A stretch of 64,000 nucleotides of DNA from Rhodococcus tukisamuensis NBRC 100609 (GTDB lineage: Bacteria; Actinomycetota; Actinomycetes; Mycobacteriales; Mycobacteriaceae), in assembly GCF_001894985.1 (NCBI RefSeq), contig NZ_BCXG01000007.1, positions 186,001 to 250,000 of the forward strand. Reading direction: 5' to 3'. Position numbers and translations under genes: made by a program. Below the pieces are notes generated by a model. That model was not told the DNA's origin and made no database searches. It saw only the letters and a program-made list of their open reading frames with translations. This document shows positions 30,401 through 41,484 of this stretch, piece by piece (positions within the stretch are counted from its first letter, which is position 1; every line of letters starts with the position of its first letter).

Positions 30401-33400
30401 CGGCAGCGCGGGCACCCGCCCCTCCGACGCCTGCGCCCACGCCGATGCCAGGTCTGCCACCAGCACGCGCCACGACACGCCGTCGACGGCGGCGTGGTGG
30501 ACGACCAGCAGCAGCCGTCCGGTGCCGGACGGCCCGTCGAACCACACGACCTGCACCATCGTGCCTGCGGCCGGATCCAGGCGGTCGGCCGCGGCATCGG
30601 CCGCCGCGGCCGCGCGGACGTCGAACGCGGCGTCGTCCACTGAATCGACCTCGATCCGCGTCACCACGTCCCGGGCGGTGACGCCCCCGACGCCGGGAAC
30701 CGTCATTCGCCAGCCACCGGGGCGAGCGGAGCGACGGGGTGTGTCACCGTCGGTGTCACCGTCGCGGCTGAGCCGGGCCCGGAGCATGTCGTGCGTGTCG
30801 AGGACGGCCTGCACCGCGACCTCGAGCGTGGCCCGGTCGACTCCGTCGGGCAGCGCCAGCAACACCGACTGGGAGAACCGGTCGATCCGGCCGGCGCTGC
30901 GGCCGAGCATCCACGCGAGGATCGGGGTGAGCGGCACCTCCCCGACACCGCCGCCGGGCAGTTCTTCGAGCGTCGACGGCCGGGGGGCGGAGTTCGAGTC
31001 GGCCACCGCGGCGAGCCCCGCAACCGTGGGGTGATCGAACACGTCACGCGGTGTGAGAGACAGCCCCGCCGCCTTCGCGCGCGCCACCAACTGGATCGAC
31101 ATGATGCTGTCGCCGCCGAGGACGAAGAACGAGTCCTCCGTCCCGACGGTGCCGCGCCCGAGAAGGTCCGCGAACAGCCGGCCCAGGGTCTCCTCGGCCG
31201 CACCGGACGGCGCCCGGCCCACCGACACCTCCGCCCCGTGGTCGGGCGTCGGCAGGGCCGCCCGATCGAGCTTGCCGTGCACGGTCATCGGCAGCTCGGG
31301 GAGCACCACGATGTGTGCGGGGACCATGTACCCGGGCAGCCGCGCCGCGAGGGCCTCGTGCAGGCGCGCCGTGTCCACCTCCGCCCCCGCGGCGGCCACC
31401 ACGTACCCGACCAGCCGGTCTCCCCCGCGCCCGACCGCACGCACGTCGGCCACCGCCTGACCGACGGATCCGTCTGCCGTCAAGCACGATTCGACCTCAC
31501 CGAGTTCGATTCGACTGCCGCGCACCTTGACCTGACGGTCGCCGCGTCCCAGGCAGACCAGCCGACCGCCGCCGGTCCAGCGCACGAGGTCTCCCGTGCG
31601 GTACATCCGTTCGCCGGAATCCCCGCCGGGTTCGGCGACGAACCGGCCGGCCGTCAGCCCCGGACGCCGGTGGTAGCCGCGGGCCAAAGCCGGGCCCGCG
31701 AGGTACAGCTCGCCGGGCACCCCGACGGGTACCGGCTGCAACCTGCGGTCGAGCACTCGCACGCGGAAACCCGGTGCCGGGCCGCCTATCGTGACGGGAT
31801 CGCCCGGGAACAACGGGTCGCTGACGCTCGCCGCGACGGTCGCCTCCGTCGGCCCGTACGCGTTGTACATCCGCCGTCCCGGGGCCCAGCGGGCCACCAC
31901 GTCGGGCGGGCACGCCTCACCGCCCGACAGCACGCACTCCAGGTCGTCGAGTCCGGCCGGATCCGTCGCCGCGAGCGCCGTCGGCGTGAGCATGCAGTGG
32001 GTCACCCGCTCGGCCGCGAGCAGATCTCGCAGCTCGCCGCCGCCGTACACGGCGGGCGGCGCGATCACCATGGTCGCACCCGCACCGAACGCGAGGAGCA
32101 GCTCGAGGATCGATGCGTCGAAACTGGGGGATGCGCAGTGCAGTGTCCGGGAGCGGGGCGTCGTCCGGCACCGCCGCTGCAGGTGGTCGGCGAACGCCGC
32201 GAGACCGCGGTGAGTAACCGTCACGCCCTTCGGAGTTCCCGTCGATCCGGACGTGTAGATCAGGTAGGCCGCGTCGTCGAGCCGCAGCCGAGCGGTCCGT
32301 TCGGTGTCGCGGATCGGTGCGGCGGCAGCGGGTTCGCCGATCAGGCGATCGGCGTCGAGCGTCCACCAGCGCGGCTCGTCGGGCAGGGCGTCCCGGGACC
32401 GCGCGAGCGTCAGCCCGAGGATCGCACCCGAGTCGTCGAGCAGGAAGGCGAGCCGCTCCGCCGGGTGCGCCGGGTCGACCGGGACGAAGGCGGCCCCGGT
32501 CTTCGCGACGGCCCACAGGCCGATCACGAACTCGACGCTGCGGGGCATGGCCAGCGCCACCACCGACCCCGGGCCGACGCCCGTGTCGATCAGGCTGCGG
32601 GCGAGCCTCGTCGACACGCGGTCGAGGTCGCGGTAGGAGATCTCCCGGCCGTCGAATCGGATCGCCGGCGCGTGCGGATCGATCGCCGCGCCCGCCGCGA
32701 GCACCGCGGCCAACGTGCGCGGCGGCGCGCCCGGCACCCCCTCCACCGCGGTGAGGGCGGCGCGCTCGGCACCGTCGAGGATGTCGATGTCCGCCACCGG
32801 CAGGTCCGGGGACTCGGCCGCCGCCTCGAGGATCCGCACGAACCTGTCGGCGAGGGTCCGCGCGGTGGCCTCGTCGAACATGTCGGTCGCGAACACCAGG
32901 CCGGCGGCCATTCCCGCTCCGCCGCCCGCGGCGTCGAACTCCTCGGCCACGGTGAGCTGCAGGTCGAAGTTCGCGGCCACCTCGCCGGGGTCGAGTGCCG
33001 CCACCCGCAGTCCCGGCAGCGCGAATTCCGGCGGCGCGATGGTCCGGAACTCGAGCATCACCTGGAACAACGGCGTATGCGCGTGCGAGCGGGGCGGATC
33101 CAGCGCGTCCACGACCCGTTCGAACGGGATGTCCGCGTGCATGAACGCGCCCAGATCGGTCTCCCGGACCCGGTGCAGCAGCTCACCGAACGAGCAGGCG
33201 CCGCCGACATCACAGCGCAGGACGAGGGTGCCCACGAACATCCCGACGAGGTCGTCGAGGGCGGCGGCGCCGCGGCCCGCGATCGGGGTGCCGATCGCGA
33301 TGTCGTCGGTGCCGGCGAGCCGGGACAGCAGGGCGGCCAACGCCGCATGCACCACCATGAACACGCTTGCATCGCGGCTGTGGGCGAGCGCGATCAGGCT

Positions 33401-36400
33401 CCGGTGCAGCCGCTCGTCGACCGCGAACTCGACGCGCCCACCGGACTGCGAGCGGTCCGCCGGCCGGGGCCTGTCGCTCGGCAGGTCCAGTACCTCGGGC
33501 AGGCCCGCCAGTGTGGCGGTCCAGTAGTCGAGCTGACGGGCGAGCGGGGACGACGCGTCGTCCTCGCTTCCGAGCCAATCGCGCTGCCACAGTGTGTAGT
33601 CCGCGTACTGCGCGGTCAACGGCGGCCACTGTGGCGCGCCGCCGCACAGGCGCGCCGCGTACGCGGCGGCCACGTCGCGTGCCAGCGGGTTCAGCGAGAA
33701 GCCGTCGGCGAGAATGTGGTGCAGCACCACGGTGAGCACGTGGGTCGTCTCGTCGACCCGAAAGAGGCTTGCCCGCAGCGGGACCTGTTCCGCAACGTCG
33801 AAGCCGCGTGCCACCGTCGCCCGCACCCGGGAGCGCAGGTCGTCGGCATCGAGCACCCGGGCGACCTCGAGTCCGGACTCCGCGAGCTCGGCCGGCAGGA
33901 TCTGCTGACTGGGCCCGTCGTCGGTGAGGGGGTAGACCGTGCGCAAGGATTCGTGCCGGGCGACGACGTCGCCGAGCGCGGCCCGCAGCGCCTCGGCATC
34001 GAGGTCGCCCGACAAGCGCAGCGAGAACGAGATGTTGTAGGCCGGGGACTGCGGGTCGTACTGGTTGACGAACCACATCCGCTGTTGCGCCGGGGACAAC
34101 GGGATCCGGGCCGGCCGGGCACCCGCGCTCAGCGGTGGCCGGCGCACCCCGCTGCCCTCCCCGCCGACCCGCCGGGCGAGCTCGGCGACGGTCGGGCCGT
34201 CGAAGACGTCCCGGATGCCGAGCGCGGCGCCGGTCGCGTCGTTGACCCGGGCGACCAGTTGCGCCGACACCAACGAGTTGCCGCCGAGCGCGAAGAATCC
34301 GTCGCCCGCGCCGACCCGATCGACACCGAGCAGATCGGTGATCACGCCCGCGACGATCTCCTCGACCGGGTTCCGCGGCGCGACGTAGGAGTGCTCGGCG
34401 ACACCGGGTGCGGGCATGCTCGCGCGATCGAGCTTGCCGTGCGCGGTGACTGGCAGCCGGTCCAGGATCACCACCGCCGACGGCACCATGTAGCCCGGAA
34501 GCCACTGGGCGACGGACGCTCTCACCTCGTCCGGATCGAGGACCGCACCGCCGTCCGGCACCGCGTACGCGACCAGCCGGATCCCGACGGGGCCCGCGTC
34601 GGCGACCACCGCCGCGGACCCCACCCCGGACACCGCAGCGAGTGCCGACTCCACCTCCCCGAGCTCCACCCGGTATCCGCGCACCTGCACCTGGTGGTCC
34701 GAGCGGCCCGCGTACTCGAGCGTGCCGTCCACCCGCCACCGGCCCAGGTCGCCGGTGCGGTACATCCGGGTGCCGGCCCCGGCCGGGTCTGCAACGAACC
34801 GCGCGGCCGTCTCCCCCACGCGACTCGGGTAGCCCCGCGCCAGCTGCGTGCCCGACACGTACAGCTCCCCCACCACCCCGGGAGGCACCACGTGCAACCG
34901 CTCGTCGAGCACACGCACCCGCAGCCCCGGCAGCGGGCGGCCGATCGACCCCCGGCCGCGGCCCACCGAAGACCTGGTCAGCGGGTCGTGGGTCACGTGC
35001 ACGCAGGTCTCGGTGATCCCGTACATGTTCACCAGCTGCGGTGTGGAATCCCCTCGGCGCGCGAACCACGCGGTGAGCCGCGCCGGGTCCATCGCCTCCC
35101 CACCGAAGATCACGTACCGCAGCCGCAGCACCGCGGCGTCCCCCTCGTCGGCGCGTGCCCGTTCGGCGTCGGCCAGCTGGTAGAAGGCACTCGGGGTCTG
35201 GCACAGCACCGTGACCGCCTCGCCCTGCAGCAGCCGCAGGAGGTCCCGTGGCGAGCGAGCGGTGATCTGGTCGACCAGCACCACGGTGGCGCCGTGGATC
35301 AGCGCTCCCCACAGCTCCCACACCGCGAAATCGAAGGCGTACGAATGGAACATCGTCCACACGTCGTCGCCGTCGAATCCGAACAACTCCTGCGCACTGC
35401 CGAACAGCGTGGTCACACTTCGGTGCGACACCGCCACCGCCTTGGGCCGTCCGGTCGATCCGGACGTGTAGATCACGTATGCGAGCGAATCCGGGTGCAA
35501 CGGCGCGGTCCGGTCCGTATCGGTCACCGCCTCGGGCGACAGCTCGTCGAGCGCGGTCGTCACCCGGGGATCGCCGAGATCGACAACCGGAATGTCGTTG
35601 CGACGCACAGCCGAACCGTTCTCGGCACCCTCGACCAGGACGCACACCGGCGATGCGTCGGTGAGGATGTAGGCGATGCGGTCCGCCGGATAGTCCAGGT
35701 CCACGGGGACGTAGGCGGCGCCGGTCGTGAGGACCGCGAGGAGTGCGACCGGCAGATCGTCCGAACGCGCCGTCGCGACGGCCACCAGAGAGCCCGGTCC
35801 AACGCCGTGACCGATCAGCAGGCGAGCCAGCGTGTTCGCGCGCGCCGCCAGCTCGGAATAGCGGACGCGCCTGGCACCGGAGACGACCGCGCAGGCGTCC
35901 GGGCTGCGTGCCGCGGCACTCGCGAACAGCTCCGGCAGTGTGGCCGCCGGCACCACGCGGCCGGGCCGCTCCCGCGCCGCGAGCGCCCTTTCCCGCTCGT
36001 CGGTGATCACGATGTCGCCCACGACCGCGGTCGGGTCGCCGGCCGCCACGGCGAGGACCCGCACCAACCGGTCGCCGATCCCGGCCACGGTGGCGCGGTC
36101 GAACAGGTCGGTTGCGTACTGCAGGGCCACGGACAGGCCGGCGGCGCGACCCGAGTCGTCGAACCGTTCCCGCACTCCCAGCTGGAGGTCGAACTTGGCG
36201 ACACCCGGATCCACCTCGACGGCCTCGGCGGACAGTCCCCGCATCGCCACCGTCGTCGGCGCGCCGTGCTGGAACTCGAGCAGCACCTGCACCAGCGGCG
36301 CGTACGTGGGCGACCGGTCCGAGGCGAACTCGTCGACCAGCCGCTCGAACGGCAGATCGGCATGGGCGAAGGCTCCCAGGTCGGTCTCGCGCACCTGTGC

Positions 36401-39400
36401 GAGCAGGTCGGCGAACGTGGTCTCGGGACGGACCGTGCTGCGCAGGACGAGAGTGTTGACGAACATTCCGACGATGTCGTCCAGTTCGGGTTCGCCGCGG
36501 CCGGCGACCGGTGTGCCCACGGCGACATCGGACCCGGCGCCGAGCCGGGCGAGCAGCACCGCGAGCGCGGCGTGCAGGACCATGAACAGCGTGCAGCCGT
36601 GCTCGCGCGCGATCCGGACCAGGTCACGGTGGACCCCGGCCTCCACGTCCAACTCGATCCGGTCACCGGACGCGGTCGTCCGCGGGGATCGGGGGCGGTC
36701 GTGCGGCAGCGAGATCGCCGCCGGAAGGTCGGCGAGCCGGTCACCCCAGTAGGCGAGTTGCCGGGCGGCGAGCGACTGCGGATCGTCCTCCGCCCCGAGC
36801 AGTTCGTGCTGCCACAGGGCGTAGTCGGCGTACTGCAGCGGCAGCGGATCCCAGTCGGGTGCGCGACCGGCCACCCGCGCGGCGTACGCCGCCGCCACGT
36901 CTCGGGCCAACAGCTCGACGGACTGCCCGTCCGCCGATATGTGGTGCAGCACAACGGCCAGGACGTGTCGACGCGACCCGGTCCGCAGCAGCACGATTCT
37001 CAGCGGAACCTGCGCCCGGACATCGAACCCGGCGGCGGCCGTCGCCGCGACCGTCTCCGCCACCCGCTCCGGGTCCACAACAACGGGTGTCAGGTCCACT
37101 GCCACGTCCGACGCCGGCAGGATCACCTGGCACGGCCCCCTCGCATCTGCCGGGAACACCGTCCGCAGGGCCTCGTGCCTGTCGATCACGTCGTTCAACG
37201 CGGTCTGCAGCGCCGCACGGTCGAGCTCGCCCGTGAACGTCACGGCGAACGGAATGTTGTAAGCCGGCGACGCAGTGTCGATCTGGTTCACCAGCCACAT
37301 CCGCTGCTGCGCCGGGGACATCGGGAGCCGGTCCGGGCGGTCCCGCGCAACGAGCGCAGGTCGCTCCCGCACCGGCCGACCGGGGTCGGCGTTCTCGAGG
37401 ATCCGATCGACGTGGTGAGCCAGTCCCGAAACGGTCGGTTCCGCGAAGAGGTCACGCACGCTCAGCCGCACCGGCAGCGCCACATTCACCCGTCCGATCA
37501 CTCGCGTGGCGACCAGGGAGTCGCCGCCGAGATCGAAGAAGCTGTCGGCGACACCGACGTGTTCCTCGCCGAGCAGATCCGCGAACGCCGCCGCGACCGT
37601 CTCCTCCGTCTTGCTGCGCGGCGCCTGATATCCGGCGGACGTCCCGCGGAAGCGCGGTTCCGGCAACGCGCTGCGGTCCAACTTGCCGGCGGGGGTCAGC
37701 GGGACCCGGTCGAGTGTGACGAGGGCCACGGGCACCATGTACGCGGGCAGCGACTCGGCGGCGTGAGCGAGGAGCTCGGCCTCGTCGATCTCGGCGCCTG
37801 CCGCGGGTCGCACGTAGCCGACCAGCACGACGTCCCCGGAGGGACGGGTGTACCCGGTGGTCGCCGCGAACGCGACACTCGGATGCGACTGGAGCACGGC
37901 ATCGACTTCACCGAGCTCGATCCGGAAGCCACGGATCTTGATCTGGAAGTCGCTGCGGCCGAGATACTCGAGCTCGCGCGCGGCCGTGTTCGCGGTCGCG
38001 CCGCTCGCCCGAGCATGCCACCGCACCAGGTCGCCGGTCCGGTACATCCGCCCGCCGGTGGCACTGAACGGGTCCGCCACGAAATGGTCCGCGGTCTGTC
38101 CCGGCCGGTGGTGGTAGCCGCGGGCCAGCCCGTCGCCCGTCACGTACAGCTCCCCCACCGTCCCCTCCGGCACCGGCTGCAGCCGCCGGTCCAGGACCAT
38201 TTCGCCGCATCCGCGGGACGGCCCGCCGATGGTGACGGCGGCGCCGGGCCGCAACGTGGTGCTGATGCCGGCGACGACGGTGGTCTCGGTCGGGCCGTAC
38301 GCATTGAACATCCGGCGACCTGCTCCGCGGGAACGCGGGTGTGTCGGCGCGCCGCGGGAACCCGGGGGTGTCGGTGCAGCCCATTGCCGGACCAGTTCGG
38401 GCGGACACACGTCACCGCCGGTGACCACGCAATCGAGGCTGTCGAGTCCGGCGGGATCGACGGATGCGAGCGCGGCGGGGGTGACGAAGGCGTGCGTGAC
38501 CCGCTCGCGGCGCAGCACGTCCGCCAGTTCCGCGCCGCCGAACACGTTCGGCGGGACCACGACCATCGTCGCGCCGGCCCCCACCGCCATCAGCAGTTCG
38601 AGCACGGACGCGTCGAAGCTCGGCGAGGAGAAGTGCAGGGTGCGGGAGTCCGCGGTGATCGCGAACCGTTCGCGTTCCTCCGCGGCGAGGTTCGCCAGCC
38701 CGCGATGGGTGACCACCACGCCCTTGGGCACCCCCGTCGACCCGGAGGTGTAGATCAGGTAGGCCGCGTCGTCGAGATGCACCGGCCGGGTCCCCGCGAC
38801 GCGGGAGAACGGGGGGTCCGGCCGCGCGATCGGGTCGTCGAGGACCAGCCACGTGGTGGTCTCGGGCAACCCGTCGCGGTGAGCGCGGACCGTCAGGCCG
38901 ATTCCGGCGCCGGAGTCGGAGAGCATGTGCTCGATCCGGTCCACCGGGTAGTCCGGGTCGACGGGCAGGAAGGCGGCCCCGGTGCGCGCCACCGCCCAGA
39001 CCGCGGTCACCGACTCGACCGAACGCGCAATCGCGAGGGCCACAACGGAATCCGGACCGACTCCGTGATCGCGGAGGCGGCCGGTCAAGCTGTCGGCGAG
39101 CTCGTCGAGTTCACGGTAGGAGAGCCTGCGCCCGTCGGCGACGACCGCCTCGTGGTCCGGATCGACCGCGACCGCGTCGGCGAGGATCTGAGCGAGGGTC
39201 CGCGGAGCGACGTCGGCCGGACCCTCCACCGGGGTCAGACCCGCGGTCTCTTCAGCGGTCAGGATGGGCACGTCCCCCACCGGCCGGTCCGGATCCTCGG
39301 CGACACCGGCGAGCAGGCGCTCGAACCGGTCGATCAGGGCGGTGACGGTGTGCTCGTCGAGCGCGGCGTTGTCGTAGGTCAGTCGCGCGTCGATACCGGC

Positions 39401-41344
39401 AGGCGCGCCCTGCGCGGTGAAGTGCTCGGTCAGGTCGACCGTGAGTTCGGTGTCCTCGGGAGCGATCGCGGCGGACGGGGCGGTGTGGACGCCGAACGTC
39501 ACGCGAGGCCGGGGCGCGCCCAGCGTCTCGACGACCCGCTCGATCGGGGTCTCCGGGTGCGCGAAGGCGCGGCGCTCTCTTTCGCCGGTCTCGAGCACCA
39601 GGTCGGTGAACGCGGCGGACGGGTCGATCGGGGTGCGCAGCGCCACGGTGTTGCGGGTGGAGGTGCTGTCGGGCCGGGCCGGCACCGGGGCGGCGACGAC
39701 GATGTCGTCGACGTCGGTGAGCCTGCTCAGCACCGCGGCCAGTGCGGTGTGCAGCATGGTGAACGGCCCGACGTCGAGGCCGCGGGCTAGCGCCGTGGCC
39801 GCGGTGTGCAGGTCGCGGTCGAGTACGCGCGCGACCGAGCCCCGACCGGTCCGGCCGGTCGGCGCCGGGCCGGCGCGGGGCAGCACCGCCGATTCCGGCT
39901 GCCCGGCCAGCTCCTGTGTCCAGAAGGCCAGCTCGGCGGTCTCGCGCCGCATGCGCTCCCCGATCCGGGCCGACTCGGCATGGAGGTCCGACACCACGGT
40001 GTCCGGCTCGGCGGCGAGCAGGGCCTCGACGAGTTCGACGAAGCGCCGGTGATGGGTGCGCAACTCCTCCTCGCCGTATCTGTTGGGGTTGCCGCGGAAG
40101 TCGACGAGCGTCCGGGCGGGCGAGCCGCTCTGGTAGATGTTGACCAGCAGGTCCCGCATTGGTCCGGAGGTCACGATGTGGTACTCGCCGACGATCGACC
40201 CGAGGGTGATCTCCTGGCGGAAGAGCATCACGTTGACCATCGGCCCCGACAGCCCCTGCCGCGCGCCGGTCAACCCGGCGTCGCGCCGGATGTCCTCGAG
40301 GCTGCACCTCTGGTGACGCAGCGCGCCCATCAGTTCCAGCTGCACCCGCCGCACGAGGCCGGCGACGGTGTCGTCGGGATCGACGGTGATCCGGAGCGGG
40401 GCGACGTTGACGAGCATGCCGCCGGAATGCTGTAGCGGCGCGGTGGTACGCGCGGACACCGGTATGTTCACCAGGACGTCGCGGCTGCCCGTCATCCTCG
40501 ACAGGTAGCAGGCGAACCCCGCAATCAGTACGGCCGCGGACGTCGCGCCGACCAGGGCGTCGGAGGAGTTCAGCCGATCGAGCGCCGCGTCGGTCAGCTG
40601 TGTGCTCTCCAGCCGGCTGCGGGCCGCGGCCGGGCCGTCCCGGTGCGCGAGCGTGGAACCGCCCTCGATCCCGCGCACATGCTCCGCCCAGTACTCCCGG
40701 TCGCCCTCGAACCGGCTCGACGAGCGGTACCTCTGGTCCAGCTGGTAGAGCGTGCGCAGGTCGAGAGCCCGGTTCGGTTCCGGCTCGACACCCTTGGATG
40801 CGGCGGTATAGAGGGCCGCGATCCGGTTCAGCATCGTCATGCCGCTGTAGCCGTCGAGCGCGACGTGGTGAATTCGCGTGTACCACAGATAGTCCCTGTC
40901 GCCGACCTGGAGGATGGTCATCTCCACCAGACGGTCCCGCGTCAGTTGGATAGGGGTGACGTAGTCGTTGTCGATCCACGCATGCGCCGCGCCGAGCGGG
41001 TCCTTCTCCTGCCGGAAGTCGAACAACGCGATCGAGGTGTCGATCGAGTGGTCGACCATCTGGCTCGGTTCCCCGCCGGTGTCCACCAGACGCAGGAACG
41101 GCGACTGGAACTCACGGGCCGCGGTCACCGCCGTCGAACGCAGCAGGTCGAGGTCCACGTCGCCGTGCAGTTCCACGTACTGCGCAATGAAGATCGGCGC
41201 CGTCGGGCTGAGCTGCTGACCGAACCACACGCTTCTCTGGACCGCAGACAACGGAAACGCGTCCGAAGAGCCGTACGGTTCGTGTACGACTGCCGGCGGC
41301 TGCGCGGCGTCGCGGTGCGGATCAGGCGATGAGAAGTTCTTCAT
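14522..41344 (-). CDS. Seven-module non-ribosomal peptide synthetase with terminal thioesterase
   Basis: A single 8,940-residue assembly-line enzyme. Domain order: C1 - partial C - A1 - T1 / C-A2-T2 / C-A3-T3-E / C-A4-T4 / C-A5-T5-E / C-A6-T6 / C-A7-T7-TE. All seven A domains have the YTSGSTG core and the GKLDR lysine, all seven T domains have GG[DN]S, and every complete C and E domain has HHxxxDG. The predicted product is a heptapeptide with D residues at 3 and 5. I chose the ATG at 41344 because GAGG lies 7 bases upstream; a GTG at 41356 is the alternative. No MbtH, phosphopantetheinyl transferase, starter ligase or exporter is visible in the window. Modules are described in the following entries. 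Confidence 0.97.
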   Translation of the reverse strand: MKNFSSPDPHRDAAQPPAVVHEPYGSSDAFPLSAVQRSVWFGQQLSPTAPIFIAQYVELHGDVDLDLLRSTAVTAAREFQSPFLRLVDTGGEPSQMVDHSIDTSIALFDFRQEKDPLGAAHAWIDNDYVTPIQLTRDRLVEMTILQVGDRDYLWYTRIHHVALDGYSGMTMLNRIAALYTAASKGVEPEPNRALDLRTLYQLDQRYRSSSRFEGDREYWAEHVRGIEGGSTLAHRDGPAAARSRLESTQLTDAALDRLNSSDALVGATSAAVLIAGFACYLSRMTGSRDVLVNIPVSARTTAPLQHSGGMLVNVAPLRITVDPDDTVAGLVRRVQLELMGALRHQRCSLEDIRRDAGLTGARQGLSGPMVNVMLFRQEITLGSIVGEYHIVTSGPMRDLLVNIYQSGSPARTLVDFRGNPNRYGEEELRTHHRRFVELVEALLAAEPDTVVSDLHAESARIGERMRRETAELAFWTQELAGQPESAVLPRAGPAPTGRTGRGSVARVLDRDLHTAATALARGLDVGPFTMLHTALAAVLSRLTDVDDIVVAAPVPARPDSTSTRNTVALRTPIDPSAAFTDLVLETGERERRAFAHPETPIERVVETLGAPRPRVTFGVHTAPSAAIAPEDTELTVDLTEHFTAQGAPAGIDARLTYDNAALDEHTVTALIDRFERLLAGVAEDPDRPVGDVPILTAEETAGLTPVEGPADVAPRTLAQILADAVAVDPDHEAVVADGRRLSYRELDELADSLTGRLRDHGVGPDSVVALAIARSVESVTAVWAVARTGAAFLPVDPDYPVDRIEHMLSDSGAGIGLTVRAHRDGLPETTTWLVLDDPIARPDPPFSRVAGTRPVHLDDAAYLIYTSGSTGVPKGVVVTHRGLANLAAEERERFAITADSRTLHFSSPSFDASVLELLMAVGAGATMVVVPPNVFGGAELADVLRRERVTHAFVTPAALASVDPAGLDSLDCVVTGGDVCPPELVRQWAAPTPPGSRGAPTHPRSRGAGRRMFNAYGPTETTVVAGISTTLRPGAAVTIGGPSRGCGEMVLDRRLQPVPEGTVGELYVTGDGLARGYHHRPGQTADHFVADPFSATGGRMYRTGDLVRWHARASGATANTAARELEYLGRSDFQIKIRGFRIELGEVDAVLQSHPSVAFAATTGYTRPSGDVVLVGYVRPAAGAEIDEAELLAHAAESLPAYMVPVALVTLDRVPLTPAGKLDRSALPEPRFRGTSAGYQAPRSKTEETVAAAFADLLGEEHVGVADSFFDLGGDSLVATRVIGRVNVALPVRLSVRDLFAEPTVSGLAHHVDRILENADPGRPVRERPALVARDRPDRLPMSPAQQRMWLVNQIDTASPAYNIPFAVTFTGELDRAALQTALNDVIDRHEALRTVFPADARGPCQVILPASDVAVDLTPVVVDPERVAETVAATAAAGFDVRAQVPLRIVLLRTGSRRHVLAVVLHHISADGQSVELLARDVAAAYAARVAGRAPDWDPLPLQYADYALWQHELLGAEDDPQSLAARQLAYWGDRLADLPAAISLPHDRPRSPRTTASGDRIELDVEAGVHRDLVRIAREHGCTLFMVLHAALAVLLARLGAGSDVAVGTPVAGRGEPELDDIVGMFVNTLVLRSTVRPETTFADLLAQVRETDLGAFAHADLPFERLVDEFASDRSPTYAPLVQVLLEFQHGAPTTVAMRGLSAEAVEVDPGVAKFDLQLGVRERFDDSGRAAGLSVALQYATDLFDRATVAGIGDRLVRVLAVAAGDPTAVVGDIVITDERERALAARERPGRVVPAATLPELFASAAARSPDACAVVSGARRVRYSELAARANTLARLLIGHGVGPGSLVAVATARSDDLPVALLAVLTTGAAYVPVDLDYPADRIAYILTDASPVCVLVEGAENGSAVRRNDIPVVDLGDPRVTTALDELSPEAVTDTDRTAPLHPDSLAYVIYTSGSTGRPKAVAVSHRSVTTLFGSAQELFGFDGDDVWTMFHSYAFDFAVWELWGALIHGATVVLVDQITARSPRDLLRLLQGEAVTVLCQTPSAFYQLADAERARADEGDAAVLRLRYVIFGGEAMDPARLTAWFARRGDSTPQLVNMYGITETCVHVTHDPLTRSSVGRGRGSIGRPLPGLRVRVLDERLHVVPPGVVGELYVSGTQLARGYPSRVGETAARFVADPAGAGTRMYRTGDLGRWRVDGTLEYAGRSDHQVQVRGYRVELGEVESALAAVSGVGSAAVVADAGPVGIRLVAYAVPDGGAVLDPDEVRASVAQWLPGYMVPSAVVILDRLPVTAHGKLDRASMPAPGVAEHSYVAPRNPVEEIVAGVITDLLGVDRVGAGDGFFALGGNSLVSAQLVARVNDATGAALGIRDVFDGPTVAELARRVGGEGSGVRRPPLSAGARPARIPLSPAQQRMWFVNQYDPQSPAYNISFSLRLSGDLDAEALRAALGDVVARHESLRTVYPLTDDGPSQQILPAELAESGLEVARVLDADDLRSRVRATVARGFDVAEQVPLRASLFRVDETTHVLTVVLHHILADGFSLNPLARDVAAAYAARLCGGAPQWPPLTAQYADYTLWQRDWLGSEDDASSPLARQLDYWTATLAGLPEVLDLPSDRPRPADRSQSGGRVEFAVDERLHRSLIALAHSRDASVFMVVHAALAALLSRLAGTDDIAIGTPIAGRGAAALDDLVGMFVGTLVLRCDVGGACSFGELLHRVRETDLGAFMHADIPFERVVDALDPPRSHAHTPLFQVMLEFRTIAPPEFALPGLRVAALDPGEVAANFDLQLTVAEEFDAAGGGAGMAAGLVFATDMFDEATARTLADRFVRILEAAAESPDLPVADIDILDGAERAALTAVEGVPGAPPRTLAAVLAAGAAIDPHAPAIRFDGREISYRDLDRVSTRLARSLIDTGVGPGSVVALAMPRSVEFVIGLWAVAKTGAAFVPVDPAHPAERLAFLLDDSGAILGLTLARSRDALPDEPRWWTLDADRLIGEPAAAAPIRDTERTARLRLDDAAYLIYTSGSTGTPKGVTVTHRGLAAFADHLQRRCRTTPRSRTLHCASPSFDASILELLLAFGAGATMVIAPPAVYGGGELRDLLAAERVTHCMLTPTALAATDPAGLDDLECVLSGGEACPPDVVARWAPGRRMYNAYGPTEATVAASVSDPLFPGDPVTIGGPAPGFRVRVLDRRLQPVPVGVPGELYLAGPALARGYHRRPGLTAGRFVAEPGGDSGERMYRTGDLVRWTGGGRLVCLGRGDRQVKVRGSRIELGEVESCLTADGSVGQAVADVRAVGRGGDRLVGYVVAAAGAEVDTARLHEALAARLPGYMVPAHIVVLPELPMTVHGKLDRAALPTPDHGAEVSVGRAPSGAAEETLGRLFADLLGRGTVGTEDSFFVLGGDSIMSIQLVARAKAAGLSLTPRDVFDHPTVAGLAAVADSNSAPRPSTLEELPGGGVGEVPLTPILAWMLGRSAGRIDRFSQSVLLALPDGVDRATLEVAVQAVLDTHDMLRARLSRDGDTDGDTPRRSARPGGWRMTVPGVGGVTARDVVTRIEVDSVDDAAFDVRAAAAADAAADRLDPAAGTMVQVVWFDGPSGTGRLLLVVHHAAVDGVSWRVLVADLASAWAQASEGRVPALPPVGTSMRRWAIALEELAPQRVPELPMWERILGGPDPTIGSRPLDPARDVAATSEVLTLEAPPEVTDAVLTALPESLHAAVLDGLLTALAMAVVRWRGERGAPRSDVLLGVEGHGREEPAVPGADLTRTVGWFTTLSPVRPDLSSIDLAEAFTGGAAAGAAVKLVKEALRAIPDRGIGYGLLRGLAGEPGPQVRGWREPQIVLNYLGRVTAGAGDDPQAWLPTRRHGLGGAQEPRMPVTAVVDIAAGLVPRPGGAVLQSSWTFPTGVLDADDVHRLADLWHRALGALAAYAHSPGAGGLTPSDVALVPLDQTAIDALEARRPGLTDVWPLTPLQSGLLFHARLAERSVDAYMVQLVVELHGRPSRERMRRAARTLLDRHPNLRACFVEDDAGDVYQVVEGRIPVPWNEIDLSGLDGATGRERWRELLAADRATPFVMDRAPLLRFTLTRTGTEEYRLLLTHHHILLDGWSTPLLLEELLTLYAADREPPPAGDYRDYLTWLTAQDHASGVEAWRRALAGVDGPTLLVPRDDGGAAPAEPGEVTLTLPAEETEALATAARERGVTVNTVVQVAWALALAVLTGRTDVVFGATVSGRPPQVPGIESMIGLFINTVPVRIEFDPRETVGELLSRVQAEQAAMLDHHHVGLADIQREAGPAAVFDTLTVFESYPVDRSALASDTDVAGLRVAGVEGFDATHYPLTVLASMDERLRLVLKYRPDLLDPAEVESIADRLRCAFATVTHETAHPVARVDLLSADERAAAAPIRGGAASPPRPLPEILVAGAGIEPDAVAVDSEDARLSYRDLDAESNRLARQLIDAGAGPGAVVAIALPRSARSVTAVWAVAKTGAAFVPVDPTYPPARVQHMLTDSDAAVGLVLDADHGRMPDSVHWLVLDDPDCEADLDARPAEAVHDAERPSPVHVDDVAYLIYTSGSTGRPKGVSVTHRGLSSLLAAQRDHYAIPAAARCLHVCSPSFDVSVLELLQAATAGATLVIAPPRVYGGADLAGLLRRERVTHACITPAVLATVEPDRLDDLDVLVVAGDAVGPELVADWAPGRTMLNGYGPTESTILTTISAPLVPGARVPIGGPVNGTDLLVLDGFLRPVPAGVPGELYIAGAGLARGYHRRAALTAARFVPDPRGAPGSRVYRTGDVVRCRPDGALDYLGRSDFQVKVRGLRVELGEIDAVFAAHPAVGFAVTAARAREAGDPMLVTYVVPNSADGVDVAALTDFAGGRLPAHMVPTTVVTLDAVPLTPVGKLDRAALPEPELASLTPRFREAGNATEAALVTVFAEVTGIDTVGVDDNFFALGGNSLSATRAVARINRVLGSRIGLRDLFDCGTAAALAPRCAAAAALPGDGLRTGVRPDRIPLSLAQERMWFVNQFDPASAAYNVPMVLRLSGRLDEPALQRALVDVVERQDSLRTVFPSSAAGPSQVTVPAPGVVGDLTPAPVTADRVTARVGEIVHEGFDVAREVPVRVRLLRTGPDEHVLVLVVHHIVADGFSVGPLARDVATAYAARVGGAAPGWGPLPVQYADFAVWQHATLGSRDDPDSPVAGEIAWWEDLLAGAPPVTGLPLDRPREPRRSTRGGRVELSVEAGVHRRLTELARRHDSTLFMVVHAALAVLLSRVGAGRDVVVGTPVAGRGQAELDDVVGMFVNTLVLRTAVDPAAPFDAVLSGTREADVDAFAHADVPFERLVERSASARSTSYAPLFQVMLEFRNVDRPRVGLPGLTVEVLDVDMGEAKFDLQFGIGERFDDSGAPAGLTGDVLFASDVFDESTVTALADMFGRVLAAVAADPSVRVGDIDIVGAFAREEAAELARGRVPAAAAAGTLPDLFAAAAAADPDTIAVVAPGMRVTYRKLDERSNRLARWLIDRGIGPESVVAVMMDRSADLVAALVGVARSGAAYLPVDPSYPAARIGYMLDDAAPACVLVDASVPGDLVAGAPVVRLDDPDIRAQLDSLSATPVTDADRTGPLHADSVAYVIYTSGSTGRPKGVAVTHRNAVTLLTGARAVLGFGAADVWTMFHSFAFDFAVWELWGALGFGGRLVVVEYDTARSPDELRRLLVAESVTMLSQTPSSFYQFARADAAADGGTLALRWVVFGGEALDVDRLAPWVDRHGCAAPALVNMFGITETCVHVTWRVIDVAAVTGPRPTGSVIGGGLPGVRVWVLDERLRPAPLGVAGELYVSGAQVARGYRGRTGLTAGRFVADPFGPAGRMYRTGDRARWTSDGELEFLGRSDSQVQIRGFRVEPGEVESALTAVPGVASAVVLARSGPTDGAARLVAYVVPESGAALDPASVTEAVARRLPGHMVPSVTTVLAEFPITAHGKLDRAALPEPRPGTVGGRAPGSGTERLLARLFAELLGVETVGTDDSFFGLGGDSIMSIQLVSRATAAGVTFTPRDVFERRTVAGLAEVADLTGTDDVVVLPELPGGGVGDVPLTPIMRWLLERSGTRTGGDFRRYSQSVLLAMPTGIGRDTLTRAVDAVMDRHDMLRSRLRPDARAESGWRLEVRPPGAVPADTIVRQVPVDTVAGAGHATQDALEAAADLLDPESGSMIQFVHLVGGDAPRLLVVAHHLVIDGVSWRILIPDLVLACTQAADGAQPDLPAIGTSMRTWADGLVRAARDRAGELDLWRSTVSRASVGRAVGELDPSVDVAGTLERVEVELPADVTLGLTTTVPRVFHGAVDDGLLTALALALAAWRRGRGIETDDVAVALEGHGREPQVVPGADLSRTVGWFTSIYPVRLDLSGVDVEEALGGGAAAGAAVKAVKEQLRAVPDHGIGYGLLRYLGDEAGAELRGLPEPEISFNYLGRLGGGAEPRGDGSWLPVTESGLHDAVAADLPVAFAIEVNAVTVPGPDGPRIRATWAFPRRVLDAADVQRLAQGWIVAARAVVERASAPGAGGRTPSDLGLVHLDQSAVERFEARFPSLSDVWPLTPMQRGLFFHAELADTSVDAYLVQLILTLGGVVDARRLRRAVEGVLDRHANLRTGFVRAPEGEAVQIVQDGVAAPWAETDLRESAEPAASERFAEILAEDRTRPFVMASPPLLRLRLVRMPGGTSRLVLTNHHILLDGWSTPLLLAELVVLYATDGDPSALPRVRPHRDYLEWLAGQDRSAALHAWTDALDGQDEPTLLVRAGSATTAQSTPSRDLPYELDVETTERLRVLARERGLTLNTVVEVGWAIVLGLLTGRDDVVFGSTVSGRPPHVPGIESMIGLFINTVPVRIRLDPAETLGALLDRVQAEQSSLLDHHHVGLTDIQGAAGPGAGFDTLTVFESYPVPGELSADADIAGMRVTGIEVRDSAHYPLSVVASTTDRLRLTMKFRPDLLGQTAVDAAARRLLHVLRAIGDDPGRRLAGLDLLTADERRVLAPVRGGPRGAARTLPEILAAAAAPNPEAIALVADGRELTYADLDARSNRVARALIDHGVGPETYVALGVPRSVESVLAMWAVARTGAAFVPVDPDYPAERVQHMLADSGALVGLTVAAHRHRLPDTLPWLTLDDPGFAADCASRSPAPVADTERTAPLRVDNPAYLIYTSGSTGVPKAVTLTHRGLGNYADEQRDRCAVTAGSRTLHFSSPSFDVSLLEYLLCFAAGATMVIADRTVYGGADLAAVLKQQRVTHAFITPAALASIDPTGLDDLQCVMVGGEAWPPELIADWMPQRRMVNVYGPTETTIVVNIEDCVPGVAPIPLGGPIRGVAETVLDARLQPVPAGVEGEVYIAGPGLARGYHRRAGTTAGRFVADPFGEAGGRMYRTGDVGVWTPDGKLEYRGRSDFQVKVRGFRIELGEIDAVLAAHPDVRFAATLGRPGPGGDTVLVSYVAAAGGRDIAVDDLRARLAAQVPGFMVPASIVVLDDIPLTPTGKLDRRALPDPESGHAAEVFRSPTNPMEEAVTEVFATVLEVDRVGTGDDFFELGGNSLSATRVVARLRETLGIDLGVRALFAAPTAAALAERIEHGAAGASGRPVLEPTERPDEIPLSPAQQRMWFINQFDPASPAYNVPLVVRLSGALDIEALDAALADVVDRHESLRTVFPVGRDGPVQQICPAAEAAPAIRPVPVADEHELARRIHAEVSAGFDVTARVPIRGALFVLGADQHVLVLVAHHIAVDGFSTGPLSRDLVRAYAARAAGRVPEWSPLAVQYADYTLWQRRLLGDDHDPGSVAARQLDYWTSTLAGAPDLLGLPTDRPRPPQQSFRGGRTGFAIEPRLHRGIEEFARRHGTSVFMTVHAALAVLLSRLGDTGDIVIGTPVAGRGESALDDLVGMLVGTLVLRTRIEAAQSFADLVAAVREVDLGAFGHADIPFERVVEALDPPRSTAYSPIFQVALEFQNDTRARLDLPGLTVEGLAPPSGVVKEDLEFVLAEQFDGSGAPAGIAGNIEYAADLFDADTVRGFAERFLRVLESALADPHCAVGDLGILRDDEQRDLTPAHGGPDAPEMLLPGLLAHAGQDPDAVAVAYDGDEVSYGELDRRSNRLARMLIGRGAGPERYVALGLSRSFESVLAVWAVAKTGAAFLPVDPEYPAGRIEHMLDDSGAVLGVTVAGARSRLPDDVDWVVLDDADTTAVVADMSDTEVVDAERIRPLRAENPAYLIYTSGSTGIPKGVVLTHRGLANLAAEERTRLDVTPGARTLHFASPSFDASVFEIVMALCAGATMVVVPPDVYGGTELAAALEAGRITHGFLTPTALASVDPDGLDSLRTLVVAGEPCPPELVARWAPDRTMLNAYGPTETTIMANISDPMTPGAPITLGGPIRGVSERVLDARLHPVPRGVVGELYVAGPALARGYHRRPTLTAGHFVADPFGSPGDRIYRTGDLVRRRTDGALEYVGRSDLQVKVRGFRIEPAETDAALIAQAGVGFAVTIARTGPAGETLLCSYVRAAGDAHLEPDELRRGVAQRLPSYMVPASVTVLDRVPFTPTGKLDRDALPTPEFASAATTFREPAGPVESAVASAFAAVLGVERIGADDSFFDRGGNSLLATRAVTDLRERLGRDVSLQMLFLDPTPAGMAGRIGATAAAGVEDALRVVIPLRGTGTGRPLFCVHPGIGLSWGYAGLVRYIPAERPVYGLQLPAITGGPAYGSIGELARRYVDEIRTIAPEGPYDLLGWSLGGVLAHAMAVELQRQGESVSTLAVMDSYPGDGADPMLGRLELAELLRGLGLDVGAPDEHRDLTYDSAARMLGELLGSEGITAAHLERINDGYAHSRLLVHRFVPGVFDGDLLVFPAQRGQEGGTDRTAQEWRPLVTGAIDECPVDCGHNDMIEPSSLAVIGPTLAARLGRRT
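18470..21619 (-). other. NRPS module 6: DCL-type C - A6 - T6
   Basis: The C domain (residues about 6575 to 7010) opens [15 protein letters not shown] with [12 protein letters not shown]-type, agreeing with D-configured residue 5. A6 (about 7035 to 7530) reads DVLFMGVIVK by hand; no confident substrate, hydrophobic guess. T6 has LGGNSL. The E-C pair entering this module is very similar to the one entering module 4, suggesting an internal duplication. Confidence 0.82.
21620..26329 (-). other. NRPS module 5: C - A5 - T5 - E, Thr-like
   Basis: C domain (residues about 5010 to 5450) has HHIVADG. A5 (about 5470 to 5980) is the second [14 protein letters not shown]-type domain. Hand-read code DFWSVGMVHK is again Thr-like with a change at the fourth position (Ser). 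T5 has LGGDSI. The E domain (about 6085 to 6540) has [11 protein letters not shown] and EGHGRE intact, so residue 5 should be a D form, probably D-allo-Thr if Thr is the substrate. Confidence 0.83.
26330..29479 (-). other. NRPS module 4: DCL-type C - A4 - T4
   Basis: The C domain (residues about 3960 to 4390) opens with [15 protein letters not shown] and has HHILLDGWS, both typical of DCL condensation domains placed after E domains. A4 (about 4410 to 4900) reads DVLCVAGILK by hand, which I cannot match to a known code. T4 has LGGNSL. This module has no E domain, so residue 4 should be L. Confidence 0.82.
29480..34119 (-). other. NRPS module 3: C - A3 - T3 - E
   Basis: C domain (residues about 2415 to 2850) has HHILADG. 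A3 (about 2870 to 3360) reads DALMLGAVAK, similar to A1, so perhaps aromatic or hydrophobic; low confidence. T3 has LGGDSI, the aspartate-serine form typical next to epimerization domains. The E domain (about 3465 to 3920) has [23 protein letters not shown] and NYLGR, all intact, so residue 3 should be D. The next C domain is DCL-type, which agrees. Confidence 0.85.
34120..37349 (-). other. NRPS module 2: C - A2 - T2, Thr-like
   Basis: The C domain (residues about 1335 to 1778) has HHISADG and looks LCL-type. A2 (about 1790 to 2310) belongs to the [17 protein letters not shown] subgroup. Hand-read code DFWCIGMVHK differs from the usual Thr code DFWNIGMVHK only at the fourth position (Cys for Asn), where the aligned segment is [12 protein letters not shown]-Thr or a related beta-hydroxy residue is the best guess. 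T2 has LGGNSL. A side-chain hydroxyl here could serve later ring closure by the thioesterase. Confidence 0.8.
37350..41344 (-). other. NRPS module 1: C (starter type) - partial C - A1 - T1
   Basis: C1 (residues about 28 to 445) has HHVALDG in [16 protein letters not shown] and resembles the first C domain of EntF-type synthetases, which accepts an aryl or acyl group from a separate carrier protein. Residues about 465 to 695 then repeat only the C-terminal lobe of an ordinary C domain, starting at FWTQELAG, with no HHxxxDG. A1 (about 705 to 1225) reads DALFVGAVVK by hand alignment to GrsA; I recall one Tyr-type code close to this, so an aromatic residue is possible. A1 has two insertions unlike its sisters: about 18 residues before the NAYGPTE motif and about 10 after TGDLVRW. 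T1 has LGGDSL. Confidence 0.85.
38325..38378 (-). repeat. Two 27-bp tandem repeats inside A1 of the NRPS
   Basis: Units at 38325-38351 and 38352-38378 differ at a few bases. In frame they encode two 9-residue copies, APTPPGSRG and APTHPRSRG, inserted just before the A5 motif (NAYGPTE) of A1. The other six A domains have nothing at this place. The insertion keeps the frame. Confidence 0.8.
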
Positions 41345-41399
41345 CCGGATCCTCACGCAGTGGAAATCACTTCATTATCGGCACAGGCTGCCCGTTCAG

Positions 41400-41429
41400 G
41401 GTATAGGGACGCGGCGGTCGTCGCCTCAA
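41400..41429 (-). promoter_or_regulatory. Candidate promoter of the NRPS gene
   Basis: On the minus strand, TTGAGG (41424-41429) and TATACC (41400-41405) are separated by 18 bases, in the 140-base gap between the SCO1664-family stop and the NRPS start. Transcription would start about 50 bases before the ATG. No IdeR box or other operator is visible in the gap. Confidence 0.35.
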
Positions 41430-41484
41430 TTGGTCGACGCGAGGAACTGGTCCTTCACGGTGTCGCGGGTGGCGACCGGCGGTG

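Noticed and set aside
25778-30643. Another long plus-strand frame inside the NRPS
   Set aside because: Same reason: low-complexity Arg-rich translation opposite conserved E, C and A domains.
30791-39790. Very long open frame on the plus strand antisense to the NRPS
   Set aside because: It is a mirror of the NRPS codon pattern in high-GC DNA. Its translation is Arg/Gly/His-rich with no domain or fold, and the minus strand carries clear NRPS motifs throughout.
14522-41344. Naming the NRPS product from the A-domain codes
   Set aside because: Codes were read by eye from motif alignment; five of seven do not match a code I can recall with confidence. Only the Thr-like pair is reported as a tentative call.
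41357-41484. IdeR box before the NRPS, expected if it made a siderophore
   Set aside because: No sequence close to the 19-bp consensus is present in the gap, so iron control and a siderophore role are not supported here.
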